Assembly: GCA_964401385.1 (NCBI GenBank) | Contig: CAYNYF010000085.1 | Location: 1-18,501, forward strand | Origin: CAYNYF01 sp964401385 | Lineage (GTDB): Bacteria > Planctomycetota > Phycisphaerae > SM23-33 | DNA length: 18,501 bases | Direction: 5' to 3' | Shown here: positions 1-7,501 of the stretch, in pieces | Numbering within the stretch: the stretch's first letter is position 1 | Layout of the letters: every line of letters begins with the position of its first letter | Position numbers and translations under genes: made by a program | Notes under the pieces: model-generated | Told to the model about the DNA's origin: nothing | The model's input: only the letters and a program-made list of their open reading frames with translations | Databases searched by the model: none

Positions 1-1050
1 GAGACCAACGACCAGGTGATCGTCATCGCCGCCACCAACCGCATGGACGTTCTGGACCCCGCCCTGACGCGCCCGGGGCGGTTCGACCGCCAGGTCCAGG
101 TCCCCCTGCCCGACCTGCAAGGCCGCTACGAGATCCTCAAGATTTACGCCGCCAAGGTCGAGTGCGGCCCGGGGGTGGACCTGCGCCGGCTGGCGCGGGG
201 CACGCCCATGTTCAGCGGGGCGGACCTGGCCGCCCTGGTCAACGAGGCCGCCATCGCCGCCACCATGGCCAACAAGGACGCCATCGATCAGGCTGACCTG
301 GAGGAAGCCCGCGACAGGGTCCGCTGGGGGCGGGCCAGAAAAAGCCGCGTCGTCGACGAGCAGGAAAAGGAGATCACCGCCTATCACGAGGCCGGCCACG
401 CCCTGGTGCAACTGCTGGTGCCCGAGGCCGACCCGCTGCACAAGGTTTCCATCATCCCCCGCGGGCCCATGGGCGGGGCGACCTTCTCCCTGCCGGTCAA
501 GGACCGCTACCTGTACACCCGCAAGTACTGCAACGCCCTGCTTGCCGTGAGCTTCGGCGGCCGGCTGGCCGAGGAGATCTTCTGCGGAGACATTTCCAGC
601 GGCGCCCAGAGCGACATCGCCCAGGCCACCGAGATCGCCAAGAAGATGGTGCTGGACTGGGGCATGTCCGACAAGGTCGGGCCCATCAACTATTCCAACG
701 ACGACAGGCATATCCTGCCGCTGGATCTCCGCGGCAAGGAATATTCCGACAGCACCGCCCAGCTCATCGACGCCGAAGTCAAGGCCATCATCGACGCCGC
801 CCAGCAGGCGACCCGCCAGTTGGTCGAGAGTCATCGCGACGCCCTCCAGCGGCTGGCGGAGGCGCTGCTGAAGTACGAGACCCTCAGCGCCGATGAGGCC
901 CGGCGCATCGTCGCCGGCGAAACGCTGGAGAGGCCCTCCGTCGGCGAGCTGCTGGAAAAGGAGCGGGCCAAGGCCCCCGAGCCCAAGGAGGCCGCCCCCC
1001 CGCGGCCGGAGAAGGCCCCCGGCGTCGGCCCCATCCCCGAGCCGGGATGA
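1..1050 (+). CDS. ftsH: ATP-dependent zinc metalloprotease FtsH, 3' part
   Basis: Partial at the 5' side: the frame is open from base 1 and the first visible residues are ETNDQVIVIAATNR, the end of the AAA+ core. FtsH is a membrane-anchored hexameric protease that unfolds and degrades membrane and short-lived cytosolic proteins. Visible parts, numbered from base 1, are the sensor/arginine-finger region with RPGRFDR (about residues 24-30), the AAA lid, and the M41 peptidase domain with HEAGH at 129-133 (zinc ligands and catalytic Glu). SGAQSDIAQAT carries the third zinc ligand at Asp205. The last 35 or so residues are a Pro/Glu/Lys-rich tail, usual for FtsH C termini. The N-terminal membrane segments and Walker A lie outside the window. 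In many bacteria folP follows ftsH directly; here a reverse-strand module lies between them. Confidence 0.97.
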   Translation, partial: ETNDQVIVIAATNRMDVLDPALTRPGRFDRQVQVPLPDLQGRYEILKIYAAKVECGPGVDLRRLARGTPMFSGADLAALVNEAAIAATMANKDAIDQADLEEARDRVRWGRARKSRVVDEQEKEITAYHEAGHALVQLLVPEADPLHKVSIIPRGPMGGATFSLPVKDRYLYTRKYCNALLAVSFGGRLAEEIFCGDISSGAQSDIAQATEIAKKMVLDWGMSDKVGPINYSNDDRHILPLDLRGKEYSDSTAQLIDAEVKAIIDAAQQATRQLVESHRDALQRLAEALLKYETLSADEARRIVAGETLERPSVGELLEKERAKAPEPKEAAPPRPEKAPGVGPIPEPG

Positions 1051-1278
1051 GGGTGCAACTCGATCCCCGGATCGAGCTCCGCTGCGTTGCGCTGGTAAAC
1101 CATGTTCCCACCGCCATCGCCCGGGGATGACAGTGGCACCAGGCGAATCAACGCTGCTTTCCGCAACCCGAGTGTGTACGTGATGAAAACGCCTGCGGGA
1201 AACAATGCAAAGGCGAGCCCTGCTGCGTGAGTGGTCGGCCTTGTTGTTGTCCTTCGGCCAGCCCTTTTTGGGCCTTGG
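1051..1278. other. Non-coding stretch between ftsH and the PIN module
   Basis: I see no supported gene here. There is a perfect palindrome, CTCGATCC-CC-GGATCGAG (1059-1076), nine bases after the ftsH stop. It could act as a terminator hairpin, but no T-run follows. Reverse-strand frames stay open across part of this stretch without recognisable protein features. Composition looks lower in GC than ftsH, like the PIN module, so the left boundary of the inserted DNA probably lies close to the ftsH stop. Confidence 0.4.
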
Positions 1279-1374
1279 TCAGCCGAGCACGCGCTTCGTG
1301 GCCTCCTGCCAGGCAACGCCCTCGGCTCTGAGGCGCTTAGCCTTAGGTCCGGCTTTGCTTGACTTCTTGTTCAC
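1279..1374 (-). CDS. 31-aa basic peptide ORF coupled to the PIN gene
   Basis: GTG start at 1374 overlaps the stop codon of the PIN gene in a GTGA tetranucleotide, the same junction that joins the PIN gene to the gene before it. The peptide begins MNKKSSKAGPKAKRLRAEG and ends WQEATKRVLG. It is strongly basic at the N terminus, with a possibly amphipathic helix at the C terminus. A GGAAGAAG stretch just before the GTG could serve as ribosome binding site. I recognise no family. The repeated overlap and the clean stop argue for a translated member of the module; the short length argues for caution. It could be a small accessory, regulator or antitoxin-like peptide, but nothing in the sequence fixes a role. 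Confidence 0.45.
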   Translation of the reverse strand: MNKKSSKAGPKAKRLRAEGVAWQEATKRVLG

Positions 1375-1865
1375 GCTTCTTCCGTGTCCGTGTATAGGTG
1401 TGGCGCGATCGTCGGCAAGTGCTTTGCCACCATAACCGTCTCGGCCATTCTGAAACAGTCTTTGTCCTCTGTGTAGAACACCCGTGCGCCATGGTTACAG
1501 GCGGTCGCCACTATGAGGGCATCGGCCCGCAAGCAGACTCGCGCACCATGCTTCCTCATTTGGCGCCTGTCCTTCCCGTCATTCCATAGTTTTGCCGCCC
1601 GAATGGCGTCTTTGGCGTCAAAGGGGGCTATTAGGAACCTTTCCCTCATTGCGGCAACCACTTCCTCCCTTTCTCGGGGCGACGGTAATGGCGTCACAAA
1701 TTCCGCAATGACAATCGAAGGAAGGATGATCTGCGCCTCTTCGGATTCAAGCTGCGCAAACAGATACTTGGCGCGCTGCACCGCCTCGGGGCTTCCCTTC
1801 TTGCGGATGCCCCACACAAGAGTCATTGAATCGAAAGACACAATGCTCTGGGCGGTCTTGGTCAC
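1371..1865 (-). CDS. PIN-domain protein (VapC-like putative RNase)
   Basis: 164 aa, GTG start in a GTGA overlap with the stop of the upstream 278-aa gene, which implies translational coupling. PIN domains are Mg2+/Mn2+-dependent nucleases; many are VapC toxins that cut tRNA or rRNA. The acidic residues expected of the fold are visible: Asp12 in IVSFDSMTLVWG, Glu55 in IVIAEFV, Asp115 in RADALIVATA, and Asp134/Asp136 in YTEDKDCF. Length is a little above a typical VapC (about 130-140 aa), with extra sequence near 93-112. The start of the next ORF overlaps its stop. The usual small VapB-type antitoxin directly upstream is absent; a large protein takes its place. Codon use is less GC-biased than in ftsH or folP, consistent with transfer. 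Confidence 0.88.
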   Translation of the reverse strand: MTKTAQSIVSFDSMTLVWGIRKKGSPEAVQRAKYLFAQLESEEAQIILPSIVIAEFVTPLPSPREREEVVAAMRERFLIAPFDAKDAIRAAKLWNDGKDRRQMRKHGARVCLRADALIVATACNHGARVFYTEDKDCFRMAETVMVAKHLPTIAPHLYTDTEEA

Positions 1866-2698
1866 GCGCCACGCATCTCCGCGATGAGGCCTTGGGCGTC
1901 ATCTATGTCATCCCAAACCTTTCCGCCAGCCTCATAAATCCGATCAAGAGTGCGGAGTATAGAGCCGCCCTTGGAGGGCTCGAAGCCCTTCACGAGTATG
2001 TGCTTGACGCGCCAAGTCTTCCTAAACCACGTCACCGTGCCCGATACAAGGACGTTCTCGTAGATGTGCTGCCCCAGCTCCCGCACCAGGTCCTCCGTGT
2101 GGACGGTGCAGTAAACCATCTTGTTCGGCTGATTGGGCACACGGAGGCCGCAGCGCTGATCCGTGGCCCCACCAACTCGTTCCAGGTATCCATACACCGA
2201 ACTGTCGCCTGCCACAAAGGCCTTCGCCGCCAGCGTGGCATACGAATCGGCCCTAATGCTTGCTAGAAGGGCGCCATCCCGTCCTGGCCGCTTGAACTCA
2301 ATCGTGCATCCCAGCAATCTGGCTATTCCGCTCAGTTCTTCGATTGGCGAAAGGAGTTCCGCGTCCCAGTCCCGCGCATCAGGACTCTGGAGGATTTGGC
2401 CGGTGTCCGCAAGAGTTGCGATTGCTTGGTCGGCGGCGCGGGCAGAAACGCTATACCCCGCGGAACGGGACACGACTCCGATTAGGTGTAGCGGCGCGAC
2501 GACCGATGCGGCTTCTTCTCCGCGATCGGCCTCGTCCTCCGGTTCTTCGACCGCTGGCTCCATGAGCCGCTGCACGGCATTGAGAGCCCGTGCTAGCGCG
2601 CGCATAGGCACTTCCCACGGTTTCATCTCATCCCGCACGAGCCGAATCTCAAAGTCCGGCCTGGGCTTGCGACGGCTCGGTTTTGTCATGTGGTCCAC
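1862..2698 (-). CDS. Unrecognised 278-aa protein, partner of the PIN gene
   Basis: The frame is open further upstream, but I choose GTG at 2698 because GGAGA (2706-2710) lies seven bases before it; the in-frame ATG at 2689 is too far from that site. Visible parts: a basic N terminus (TKPSRRKPRP), a conserved-looking segment with EMKPWEVPMRALARALNAVQ (25-44), an acidic linker (48-64), a central region with SPIEELSGIARLLG (117-130), and a C-terminal segment VYGYLERVGG. After that comes a strand-rich ENVLVSGTVTWFRKTWRVKHI (214-234) that could be a small OB-like barrel, then a helical end. No transmembrane segment or signal peptide. I cannot assign a family. Coupling to a PIN nuclease suggests antitoxin, adaptor or target-recognition roles, all inferred. 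Confidence 0.8.
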   Translation of the reverse strand: MDHMTKPSRRKPRPDFEIRLVRDEMKPWEVPMRALARALNAVQRLMEPAVEEPEDEADRGEEAASVVAPLHLIGVVSRSAGYSVSARAADQAIATLADTGQILQSPDARDWDAELLSPIEELSGIARLLGCTIEFKRPGRDGALLASIRADSYATLAAKAFVAGDSSVYGYLERVGGATDQRCGLRVPNQPNKMVYCTVHTEDLVRELGQHIYENVLVSGTVTWFRKTWRVKHILVKGFEPSKGGSILRTLDRIYEAGGKVWDDIDDAQGLIAEMRGA

Positions 2699-2714
2699 GC
2701 GAATGTCTCCATGA

Positions 2715-2861
2715 CTAGCAAGCCAAAAGACCTGCGGGCTCACGATACATAAGCCGCTTGCCCTGAGCCCTCTTGAGCGCCCGGGACACCTGCTCACCGT
2801 TGCACCGGACGTTTCCCGGATGAGTTACGCTCCCCACTTTACCCAATGCCACCACAATCAT
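2715..2861 (-). CDS. Possible 48-aa ORF opening the PIN module
   Basis: The frame also has an ATG at 2879, but that ATG overlaps the -10 box of the promoter described below, so the first usable start is ATG at 2861. This start has AGAGG three bases upstream. The peptide starts MIVVALGKVGSVTHPG and ends REPAGLLAC, with a Lys/Arg-rich middle (SRALKRAQGKR). Its stop lies 16 bases before the GTG of the 278-aa gene. No family recognised. It may be a real leader or regulator, or only a chance frame in the mRNA leader; promoter position and spacing favour translation. Confidence 0.4.
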   Translation of the reverse strand: MIVVALGKVGSVTHPGNVRCNGEQVSRALKRAQGKRLMYREPAGLLAC

Positions 2862-2877
2862 CGACCTCTTTTCTTTC

Positions 2878-2905
2878 ATTCTATCGCATCTGCAGGTTCC
2901 GTCAA
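2878..2905 (-). promoter_or_regulatory. Sigma70-type promoter of the PIN module
   Basis: Read on the reverse strand: -35 TTGACG (2905-2900), a 16-base spacer, and -10 TAGAAT (2883-2878). Five of six bases match consensus in each box, rare in this GC-rich context. Transcription would begin near 2871, leaving about ten bases before the ATG at 2861. Confidence 0.6.
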
Positions 2906-2965
2906 GCCACTTTCCGATGTCCCGCGGGATCCGCTTATTGCCCGGTTTGTGTATGCGGTTCCCAC

Positions 2966-2984
2966 GCCCAAGCTGCCCTTGGGC
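2966..2984. other. Hairpin between the divergent PIN module and folP
   Basis: GCCCAAG (2966-2972) and CTTGGGC (2978-2984) form a perfect 7-bp stem with loop CTGCC. It lies between the reverse PIN-module promoter and the folP start. It may be part of a regulator site or mark the right edge of the insertion; function unknown. Confidence 0.35.
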
Positions 2985-3026
2985 CTGGAACGGGGGGCGC
3001 TGGGGAAGTACAATCCATAATCGACC

Positions 3027-3914
3027 ATGGGCGCGAGCGTGGAAGAGATCCTGACGTCCCACAAGACCCGCCGGCCGATCGTGACGGGCGTGCTGAACGT
3101 CACGCCGGACAGTTTCTCCGACGGCGGGCGTTTCTACGATCCGGCGGCGGCGGTGGCCCAGGCCCTGCGGATGGTGGCCGAGGGCGCCGACGTCATCGAC
3201 GTCGGGGCCGAGTCCACCCGCCCGGGCTCGGCCCGCGTCAGCGCCTCCGAGCAGATCCGCCGGCTGGAGCCGGTGCTGCCGGAGGTGGCCAAGGCGGGCG
3301 TGCGGGTCAGCATCGACACCACCCGGGCGGAGGTGGCCGCCTTCGCCCTCGACGCCGGCGCCGAGATCATCAACGACGTCTCCGCCGGCCGGGACGACCC
3401 GCAACTGCTGGCCCTGGCGGCAAGCCGGGCCAAGGCGCTGGTGCTGATGCACATGCTGGGCGAGCCCAAGACCATGCAGGTCGAGCCCCGCTACGATGAC
3501 GTCGTCGGCGAGGTGCGCGAGTTCCTCGCCGATCGGCTGGCGGCGGCGGAGAAGGCCGGCGCGGAGCGGCGGCGGTGCATCGTCGACCCGGGAATCGGCT
3601 TCGGCAAGATGCTGGTTCACAACCTCGCCCTGCTGGCCAACGTGGAAGAACTTGCCGGCCTGGGCGTGCCGGTGATGGTGGGGCCTTCGCGGAAGCGTTT
3701 CATCGGCGAGATCAGCGGCGAGGACAACCCCGACCGGCGCGCCGGCGGGAGCATCGCCGCCTGCCTGGCCGCCTACGGGGCCGGGGCGAGCATCTTCCGC
3801 GTGCACGACGTGGCCGAGGTGGTCCAGGCGCTGGCCGTCGCCCGGGCCATTTGGCAGGCGCGGACCAGGCGAGCGGGCCGCGGCGATCTTCCGGCGGGTG
3901 GTGCGGGCGGCTGA
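3027..3914 (+). CDS. folP: Dihydropteroate synthase
   Basis: 295 aa, within the normal length range. FolP joins p-aminobenzoate to 6-hydroxymethyl-dihydropterin pyrophosphate to make dihydropteroate in cytosolic folate synthesis; it is the sulfonamide target. All signature segments are present: GVLNVTPDSFSDGG (21-34), DVGAESTRPGS (58-68), SIDTT, INDVSAG, DPGIGFGK, GPSRKRFIGE and FRVHDV near the end. The ATG at 3027 is kept although no clear ribosome binding site precedes it; TACAAT (3009-3014) and CATAAT (3016-3021) sit so close that the mRNA could have a very short leader, but no matching -35 box was found. The last 20 or so residues are a Gly/Arg-rich extension past the family core. The gene follows ftsH in the ancestral order but is cut off from it by the reverse PIN module, so it probably needs its own promoter. 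Confidence 0.97.
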   Translation: MGASVEEILTSHKTRRPIVTGVLNVTPDSFSDGGRFYDPAAAVAQALRMVAEGADVIDVGAESTRPGSARVSASEQIRRLEPVLPEVAKAGVRVSIDTTRAEVAAFALDAGAEIINDVSAGRDDPQLLALAASRAKALVLMHMLGEPKTMQVEPRYDDVVGEVREFLADRLAAAEKAGAERRRCIVDPGIGFGKMLVHNLALLANVEELAGLGVPVMVGPSRKRFIGEISGEDNPDRRAGGSIAACLAAYGAGASIFRVHDVAEVVQALAVARAIWQARTRRAGRGDLPAGGAGG

Positions 3915-3970
3915 CGGCGGTCGCCGGATGCGAAAAAGGTCAGCCCCCGCCGACGGCTTGACGATCTAGT

Positions 3971-3976
3971 TATAAT
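3971..3976 (+). promoter_or_regulatory. Perfect -10 hexamer before cdaA
   Basis: TATAAT stands out in the 140-bp gap between folP and cdaA and is followed by G, making a decoy ATG. No good -35 lies 16-18 bases upstream; a TTGACG at 3958-3963 is only seven bases away and cannot pair with it. This is a candidate start point for the cdaA-ybbR-proA block, with a leader of about 70 bases to the GTG start. Confidence 0.4.
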
Positions 3977-4054
3977 GCGGGCGGTGCGCGTCGGGCGGCG
4001 ATGGCGCCGGCCAAGCCCGCGGGCGCCGCCGCCGAATTCGAGGAAAGGGCCGCC

Positions 4055-4927
4055 GTGAGCGAGCTGATCAACGCCATTGCACACTACCTGCTCCGCATCG
4101 GCACCTACGATCCGGTGGTGGTGATCGTGCAGATGGTGCTGATCGCCCTGGTGGTCTGGTGGGCGGTGCGTTTCCTACGGGGCACGCGGGGGGCGTCGCT
4201 GGTCAAGGGTGTGGCCGTGATGCTGGCGACGGTGTACCTGTGCATCCGGCTGCTGCCGAAGGGGCCGGAGTGGAAGCGGCTGGAGTTCCTGTACGGGCAG
4301 TTCCTGCTGTTTGCCTTCGTGGCGGTGGTGGTGGCCTTCCAACCGGAGCTGCGCCGGGCGTTCTCGCAACTGGGCAGGACGCGCCTCTTCGGCGGGCCGC
4401 GGCGCTACCTGGAGGAGGAGATAGAGGCCCTGGTCGAATCCGCCGGCTACCTCTCCCGCAACAAGGTCGGGGCCATCATCGCCCTGGAGCGGAAGGTCGG
4501 CCTGAGCGGGCTGAGCGAAACCGGCATCCCCGTGGACGCCGAACTGCGCTCCAGCCTGTTGAACACGATCTTCTACCCCGGGGCGCCGCTGCACGACATG
4601 GGCGTGATCATTCAGGGCGGGCGGATCCTGGCGGCCGGCTGTCAGTTCCCCCTGGCCGAAAGCGAAGATGTGGACGCCTCCCTGGGCAGTCGGCACCGGG
4701 CGGCCCTGGGGCTGGCACAGGAGACCGACGCCGTCCTCATCGTCGTCAGCGAGGAAACCGGGCGAATTTCCGTCGCCTGCGAGGGCCAACTCTACGTGGG
4801 GCTGGAAATCGACGCCCTGCGCGAGCTGCTGCGGGCCAACTTGGCGCCGAAGAAGAAGCGAAGGCTCCCGTTCCGGCGCGCCGCCCGGGCGGCGCCGGGC
4901 AAGGGCAACCCGAGAAAGGCCGAATGA
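4055..4927 (+). CDS. cdaA: Membrane diadenylate cyclase CdaA (DAC domain)
   Basis: 290 aa from the GTG at 4055, chosen because AGGAAAGG (4041-4048) lies six bases before it; an in-frame ATG at 4001 lacks such a site. CdaA makes cyclic di-AMP from two ATP. Three hydrophobic segments (about 20-40, 47-65, 78-95) are followed by a DAC domain with VGAIIALERKVGL, NTIFYPGAPLHD, the RHR motif in LGSRHRAALG (213-215) and VSEETGRISVA. The usual DGA motif reads Asp181-Met-Gly, so the metal-binding Asp is kept but the next two residues differ from those of characterised enzymes. The C terminus is a basic tail (KKKRRLPFRRAAR). Its stop overlaps the next start in ATGA, so it is translated with its YbbR-type partner. 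Confidence 0.93.
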   Translation: MSELINAIAHYLLRIGTYDPVVVIVQMVLIALVVWWAVRFLRGTRGASLVKGVAVMLATVYLCIRLLPKGPEWKRLEFLYGQFLLFAFVAVVVAFQPELRRAFSQLGRTRLFGGPRRYLEEEIEALVESAGYLSRNKVGAIIALERKVGLSGLSETGIPVDAELRSSLLNTIFYPGAPLHDMGVIIQGGRILAAGCQFPLAESEDVDASLGSRHRAALGLAQETDAVLIVVSEETGRISVACEGQLYVGLEIDALRELLRANLAPKKKRRLPFRRAARAAPGKGNPRKAE

Positions 4928-6000
4928 ACGCCAGACTGGCCACCTCCGGTCGGGTTCCGCTACGGCGCTTCAGCCGGCAGTGGTTCTTCGACGCATTCCG
5001 CACAGGCTTGTGGGTGGCGATCATCACCGTGCTGATCTGGGTCTTCGCCGACCTGCAATTCACCGACGAGGAAGACATCAGCGCCAAACTGCAAGTCCGC
5101 GTCCGCTCCGGCGAGAACCTGGCCCTGCTGGAGCCGACCGAGGAGGTGGCCGTCAGCTTCCACGTGAAGGGCAACCGGTACGCCATCGGCACCCTCAAGA
5201 GCCGGCTGGCCGACGCCGGGAAGACCCTTCGCTACGATGCGGCCAGGGATCTCGGACCCGGGCGACACTCGGAAACGACCCGGGAAATCCTGGCCAGGCT
5301 CCCGGAGATCCGCGACACCGGGCTGGAGGTGGTCTCCGCCAGCCCCAAGTCCCTGGTCATTCACCTGGACAAGCTGGAGCGGATCGACGCGGTGCCGGTC
5401 AAGCCCGAGTTCATCGGCGGCGAGGCCGAGGACCCCAAGGTCGAGCCCGAGCAGGTCTCCCTGCTGGTGCGGGCCGGCCAGTTGAGCCGAATCGACAGGA
5501 ACAGCCTTCTCGTCAAGACCCGCCCGTTCGATCTCAGCGGCCAGCCCGTGGGGAAGGAGGTCAAGCCCACGCCGGTGGTTGTGCTTGCTCCGCCGGGCCT
5601 GCCGGGCGCCAGCGTGCTTCCGCCGGTGGTCCGCGTAAGCTGCAAGGTCGGCTGGCAGGCGGAGGAGGAGTTCATCGTCCGCATCGACCACATGACGCCC
5701 AAGACGTGGACGGACGAGCAGATCTGGAAAGAATACGAAATCAAGGCCAGCCCCCCCGAGTCGTGGACGCGGACGATCAAGGTCCGGGGCAATCGCATTC
5801 GCCTGGAGCAGTTGCGGGGGCGGAAGGCGGAGATCAAGGCCTTCATCGAGCTGACGAAGGCGGCCATCGGCATGGAGAGCTGGGAGACGGCCGAGGTCAA
5901 GGTGATCCTGCCGCCGGGCCTGAACGTCATGCTCTCGCCCGGGCCGATCCGCCCGGTGAAGTACCGCTTGGAGAAGCGTGCCCCCGCCCCGGCGTCGTAG
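4924..6000 (+). CDS. YbbR/CdaR-like membrane protein
   Basis: 358 aa, ATG in a four-base ATGA overlap with the cdaA stop. In Firmicutes, CdaR (YbbR) binds and regulates CdaA from the outer face of the membrane. Here a basic N terminus (RVPLRRFSRQW) precedes one transmembrane helix (GLWVAIITVLIWVFADL, about 28-44). The rest is a long extracytoplasmic part of strand-rich YbbR-like repeats: LQVRVRSGENLALLEP, the repeat with VEPEQVSLLVRAG, and a C-terminal repeat with AEVKVILPPGLNVML. The domain call rests on architecture and on the cdaA neighbour, because YbbR repeats are poorly conserved. The protein ends in a short Pro/Ala tail. Confidence 0.8.
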   Translation: MNARLATSGRVPLRRFSRQWFFDAFRTGLWVAIITVLIWVFADLQFTDEEDISAKLQVRVRSGENLALLEPTEEVAVSFHVKGNRYAIGTLKSRLADAGKTLRYDAARDLGPGRHSETTREILARLPEIRDTGLEVVSASPKSLVIHLDKLERIDAVPVKPEFIGGEAEDPKVEPEQVSLLVRAGQLSRIDRNSLLVKTRPFDLSGQPVGKEVKPTPVVVLAPPGLPGASVLPPVVRVSCKVGWQAEEEFIVRIDHMTPKTWTDEQIWKEYEIKASPPESWTRTIKVRGNRIRLEQLRGRKAEIKAFIELTKAAIGMESWETAEVKVILPPGLNVMLSPGPIRPVKYRLEKRAPAPAS

Positions 6001-6038
6001 CCAATGCCGCCCGGGCGGGCCGTTATAAAGAAACGACC

Positions 6039-7295
6039 ATGGACGCCAAAGCTTACGTTGAAAGGCTCTCCTCGGCGGCGCTCTCGGCCGCGAGCGAGCT
6101 GGCCGTCTCCCCCGGGACTCAGCGCAATGCCGCCCTGCTGGCCGCGGCCAAGGCCATCCGCCGGCGGGCCGCGCAGCTTCAGGCCGCCAACGCCAAAGAC
6201 CTCGCCGCGGCCGAGAAGGCCAACCTGGCCGAGGCGATGATCGACCGCCTGCGGCTGACCGACGCCCGCGTCGAGTCGATGGCCGCCGCCCTCGAGGCCA
6301 TCGCCGCCCAGGTCGACCCGGTGGGGCTGGCCCTGACCGCCTACAACCGCCCCGACGGGCTGCGCATCGAGAAGCGCCGCGTGCCGCTGGGCGTGGTGGC
6401 CATCATCTACGAGTCGCGCCCGAACGTGACGGCCGACGCCGCCGGACTGTGCCTCAAGAGCGGCAACGCCTGCATCCTCCGCGGCGGCAAGGAGGCGATT
6501 CATTCCAACCTGGCGGTGGCCGAGGCCCTCCACGCCGGCCTGGGAGAGGCCGGGCTGCCCCCCGCCGCCGTCACCGTCGTCGACCGCACCGAGCACGAGG
6601 TCGTTGGCGCCCTGGCCACGGCCGAGGGCCTCATCGACGTGATCGTCGCCCGCGGCGGCGAGGGGCTGATCCGGGCAGTGGTGCAGGCCGCCACCGTCCC
6701 GGTGATGAAGCACTACGCCGGCAACTGCCACGTGTACGTGCACGCCGAGGCGGACCTGGCGATGGCCGAGAACATCGCCGTCAACGCCAAGTGCCAACGC
6801 CCGGGCGTCTGCAACGCCATGGAGACGCTGCTGGTCGACGCCGCGGTGGCCGAGGCGTTCTTGCCGGCCGTCTGCCGGAAGCTCGCCGAAGCCGGCGTGG
6901 AACTCCGCGGCTGCGAGCGGTCACGAAAGCTGTATCCCGAAATGGCGGCCGCGACCGAGGAGGATTGGCGCAGCGAGTACCTGGCGCTGATCCTGGCGGT
7001 GAAGGTTGTTGACGGGCTGGACGCGGCCATCCGGCACGTCAACGCCTACGGCTCCAAACACACCGACGCCATCGTCACCGACAGCGTGGCCGCGGCCGGC
7101 GAGTTCGTCGCCCGCGTGGACAGCTCCTCGGTCATGGTCAACGCCTCCACGCGGCTCTCCGACGGGGGCGTCTACGGCCTGGGGGCCGAGATCGGCATCA
7201 GCACCGACAAGCTCCACGCCCGCGGCCCCATGGGCGCCGAGGACCTGACCACCTACAAGTGGATCGTCTCCGGCAACGGGCATGTCCGCCGGTAG
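6039..7295 (+). CDS. proA: Gamma-glutamyl phosphate reductase
   Basis: 418 aa, full length for ProA. It reduces gamma-glutamyl phosphate with NADPH to glutamate semialdehyde, the second step of proline synthesis. Recognisable segments are PLGVVAIIYESRPNVTADAA (cofactor and substrate site), LKSGNACILRGGKEA, DVIVARGGEGLIR, VMKHYAGNCHVYV, the catalytic Cys258 in CQRPGVCNAMETLLVD, YGSKHTDAIVT, and the C-terminal GLGAEIGISTDKLHARGPMG with TYKWIVSGNG. It starts 38 bases after the ybbR-like stop; no strong ribosome binding site is visible, only an A-rich stretch. Between the two genes is a CCGCCCGGGCGG palindrome. Its link to cdaA is positional; no proB is present in the window. Confidence 0.97.
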   Translation: MDAKAYVERLSSAALSAASELAVSPGTQRNAALLAAAKAIRRRAAQLQAANAKDLAAAEKANLAEAMIDRLRLTDARVESMAAALEAIAAQVDPVGLALTAYNRPDGLRIEKRRVPLGVVAIIYESRPNVTADAAGLCLKSGNACILRGGKEAIHSNLAVAEALHAGLGEAGLPPAAVTVVDRTEHEVVGALATAEGLIDVIVARGGEGLIRAVVQAATVPVMKHYAGNCHVYVHAEADLAMAENIAVNAKCQRPGVCNAMETLLVDAAVAEAFLPAVCRKLAEAGVELRGCERSRKLYPEMAAATEEDWRSEYLALILAVKVVDGLDAAIRHVNAYGSKHTDAIVTDSVAAAGEFVARVDSSSVMVNASTRLSDGGVYGLGAEIGISTDKLHARGPMGAEDLTTYKWIVSGNGHVRR

Positions 7296-7312
7296 CGGCG
7301 GCGCGGGCGGCC

Positions 7313-7432
7313 TCAGCCGGCCAGGCTCTTCAGCATCGGCCAGATCGCCAGAAGCCATAGCAGCGCGCTGACCACGGTCCCGGCGGCGATGTAAGCGGCC
7401 GCGGTCCAGAACTCGTCGGTCTCCGGCAGCAT
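7313..7432 (-). CDS. Possible 39-aa single-span membrane protein
   Basis: Convergent with proA. The peptide starts MLPETDEFW, continues with a hydrophobic helix (AAAYIAAGTVVSALLWLLAI, about 11-30) and ends WPMLKSLAG. The frame stays open upstream of this ATG to about 7517 and reads protein-like there too (PLYDFPVRHNPVVLE), but no standard start codon occurs in that part. Either the start is non-standard, a frame error hides it, or the short form is real. GGAG lies directly against the ATG, too close for a normal ribosome site. No family recognised. Confidence 0.35.
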   Translation of the reverse strand: MLPETDEFWTAAAYIAAGTVVSALLWLLAIWPMLKSLAG

Positions 7433-7481
7433 CTCCAGAACGACGGGGTTGTGCCGGACGGGGAAATCATAGAGCGGTCGC

Positions 7482-7501
7482 CGGCGGGTGTATGCCCGCC
7501 G
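7482..7501. other. Hairpin upstream of the 94-aa gene
   Basis: CGGCGGG (7482-7488) and CCCGCCG (7495-7501) make a perfect 7-bp stem with a six-base loop, ten bases before a -10-like TATCAT (7512-7517). It may be an operator or structural element in the promoter region of the gene starting at 7525. Confidence 0.3.

Noticed and set aside
831..1316. Reverse-strand frame overlapping the ftsH end
   Set aside because: Much of it is antisense to ftsH, and the remainder shows no recognisable domain or ribosome site.
3958..3976. Full promoter TTGACG...TATAAT before cdaA
   Set aside because: Only seven bases separate the two boxes; only the -10 is retained as a candidate.
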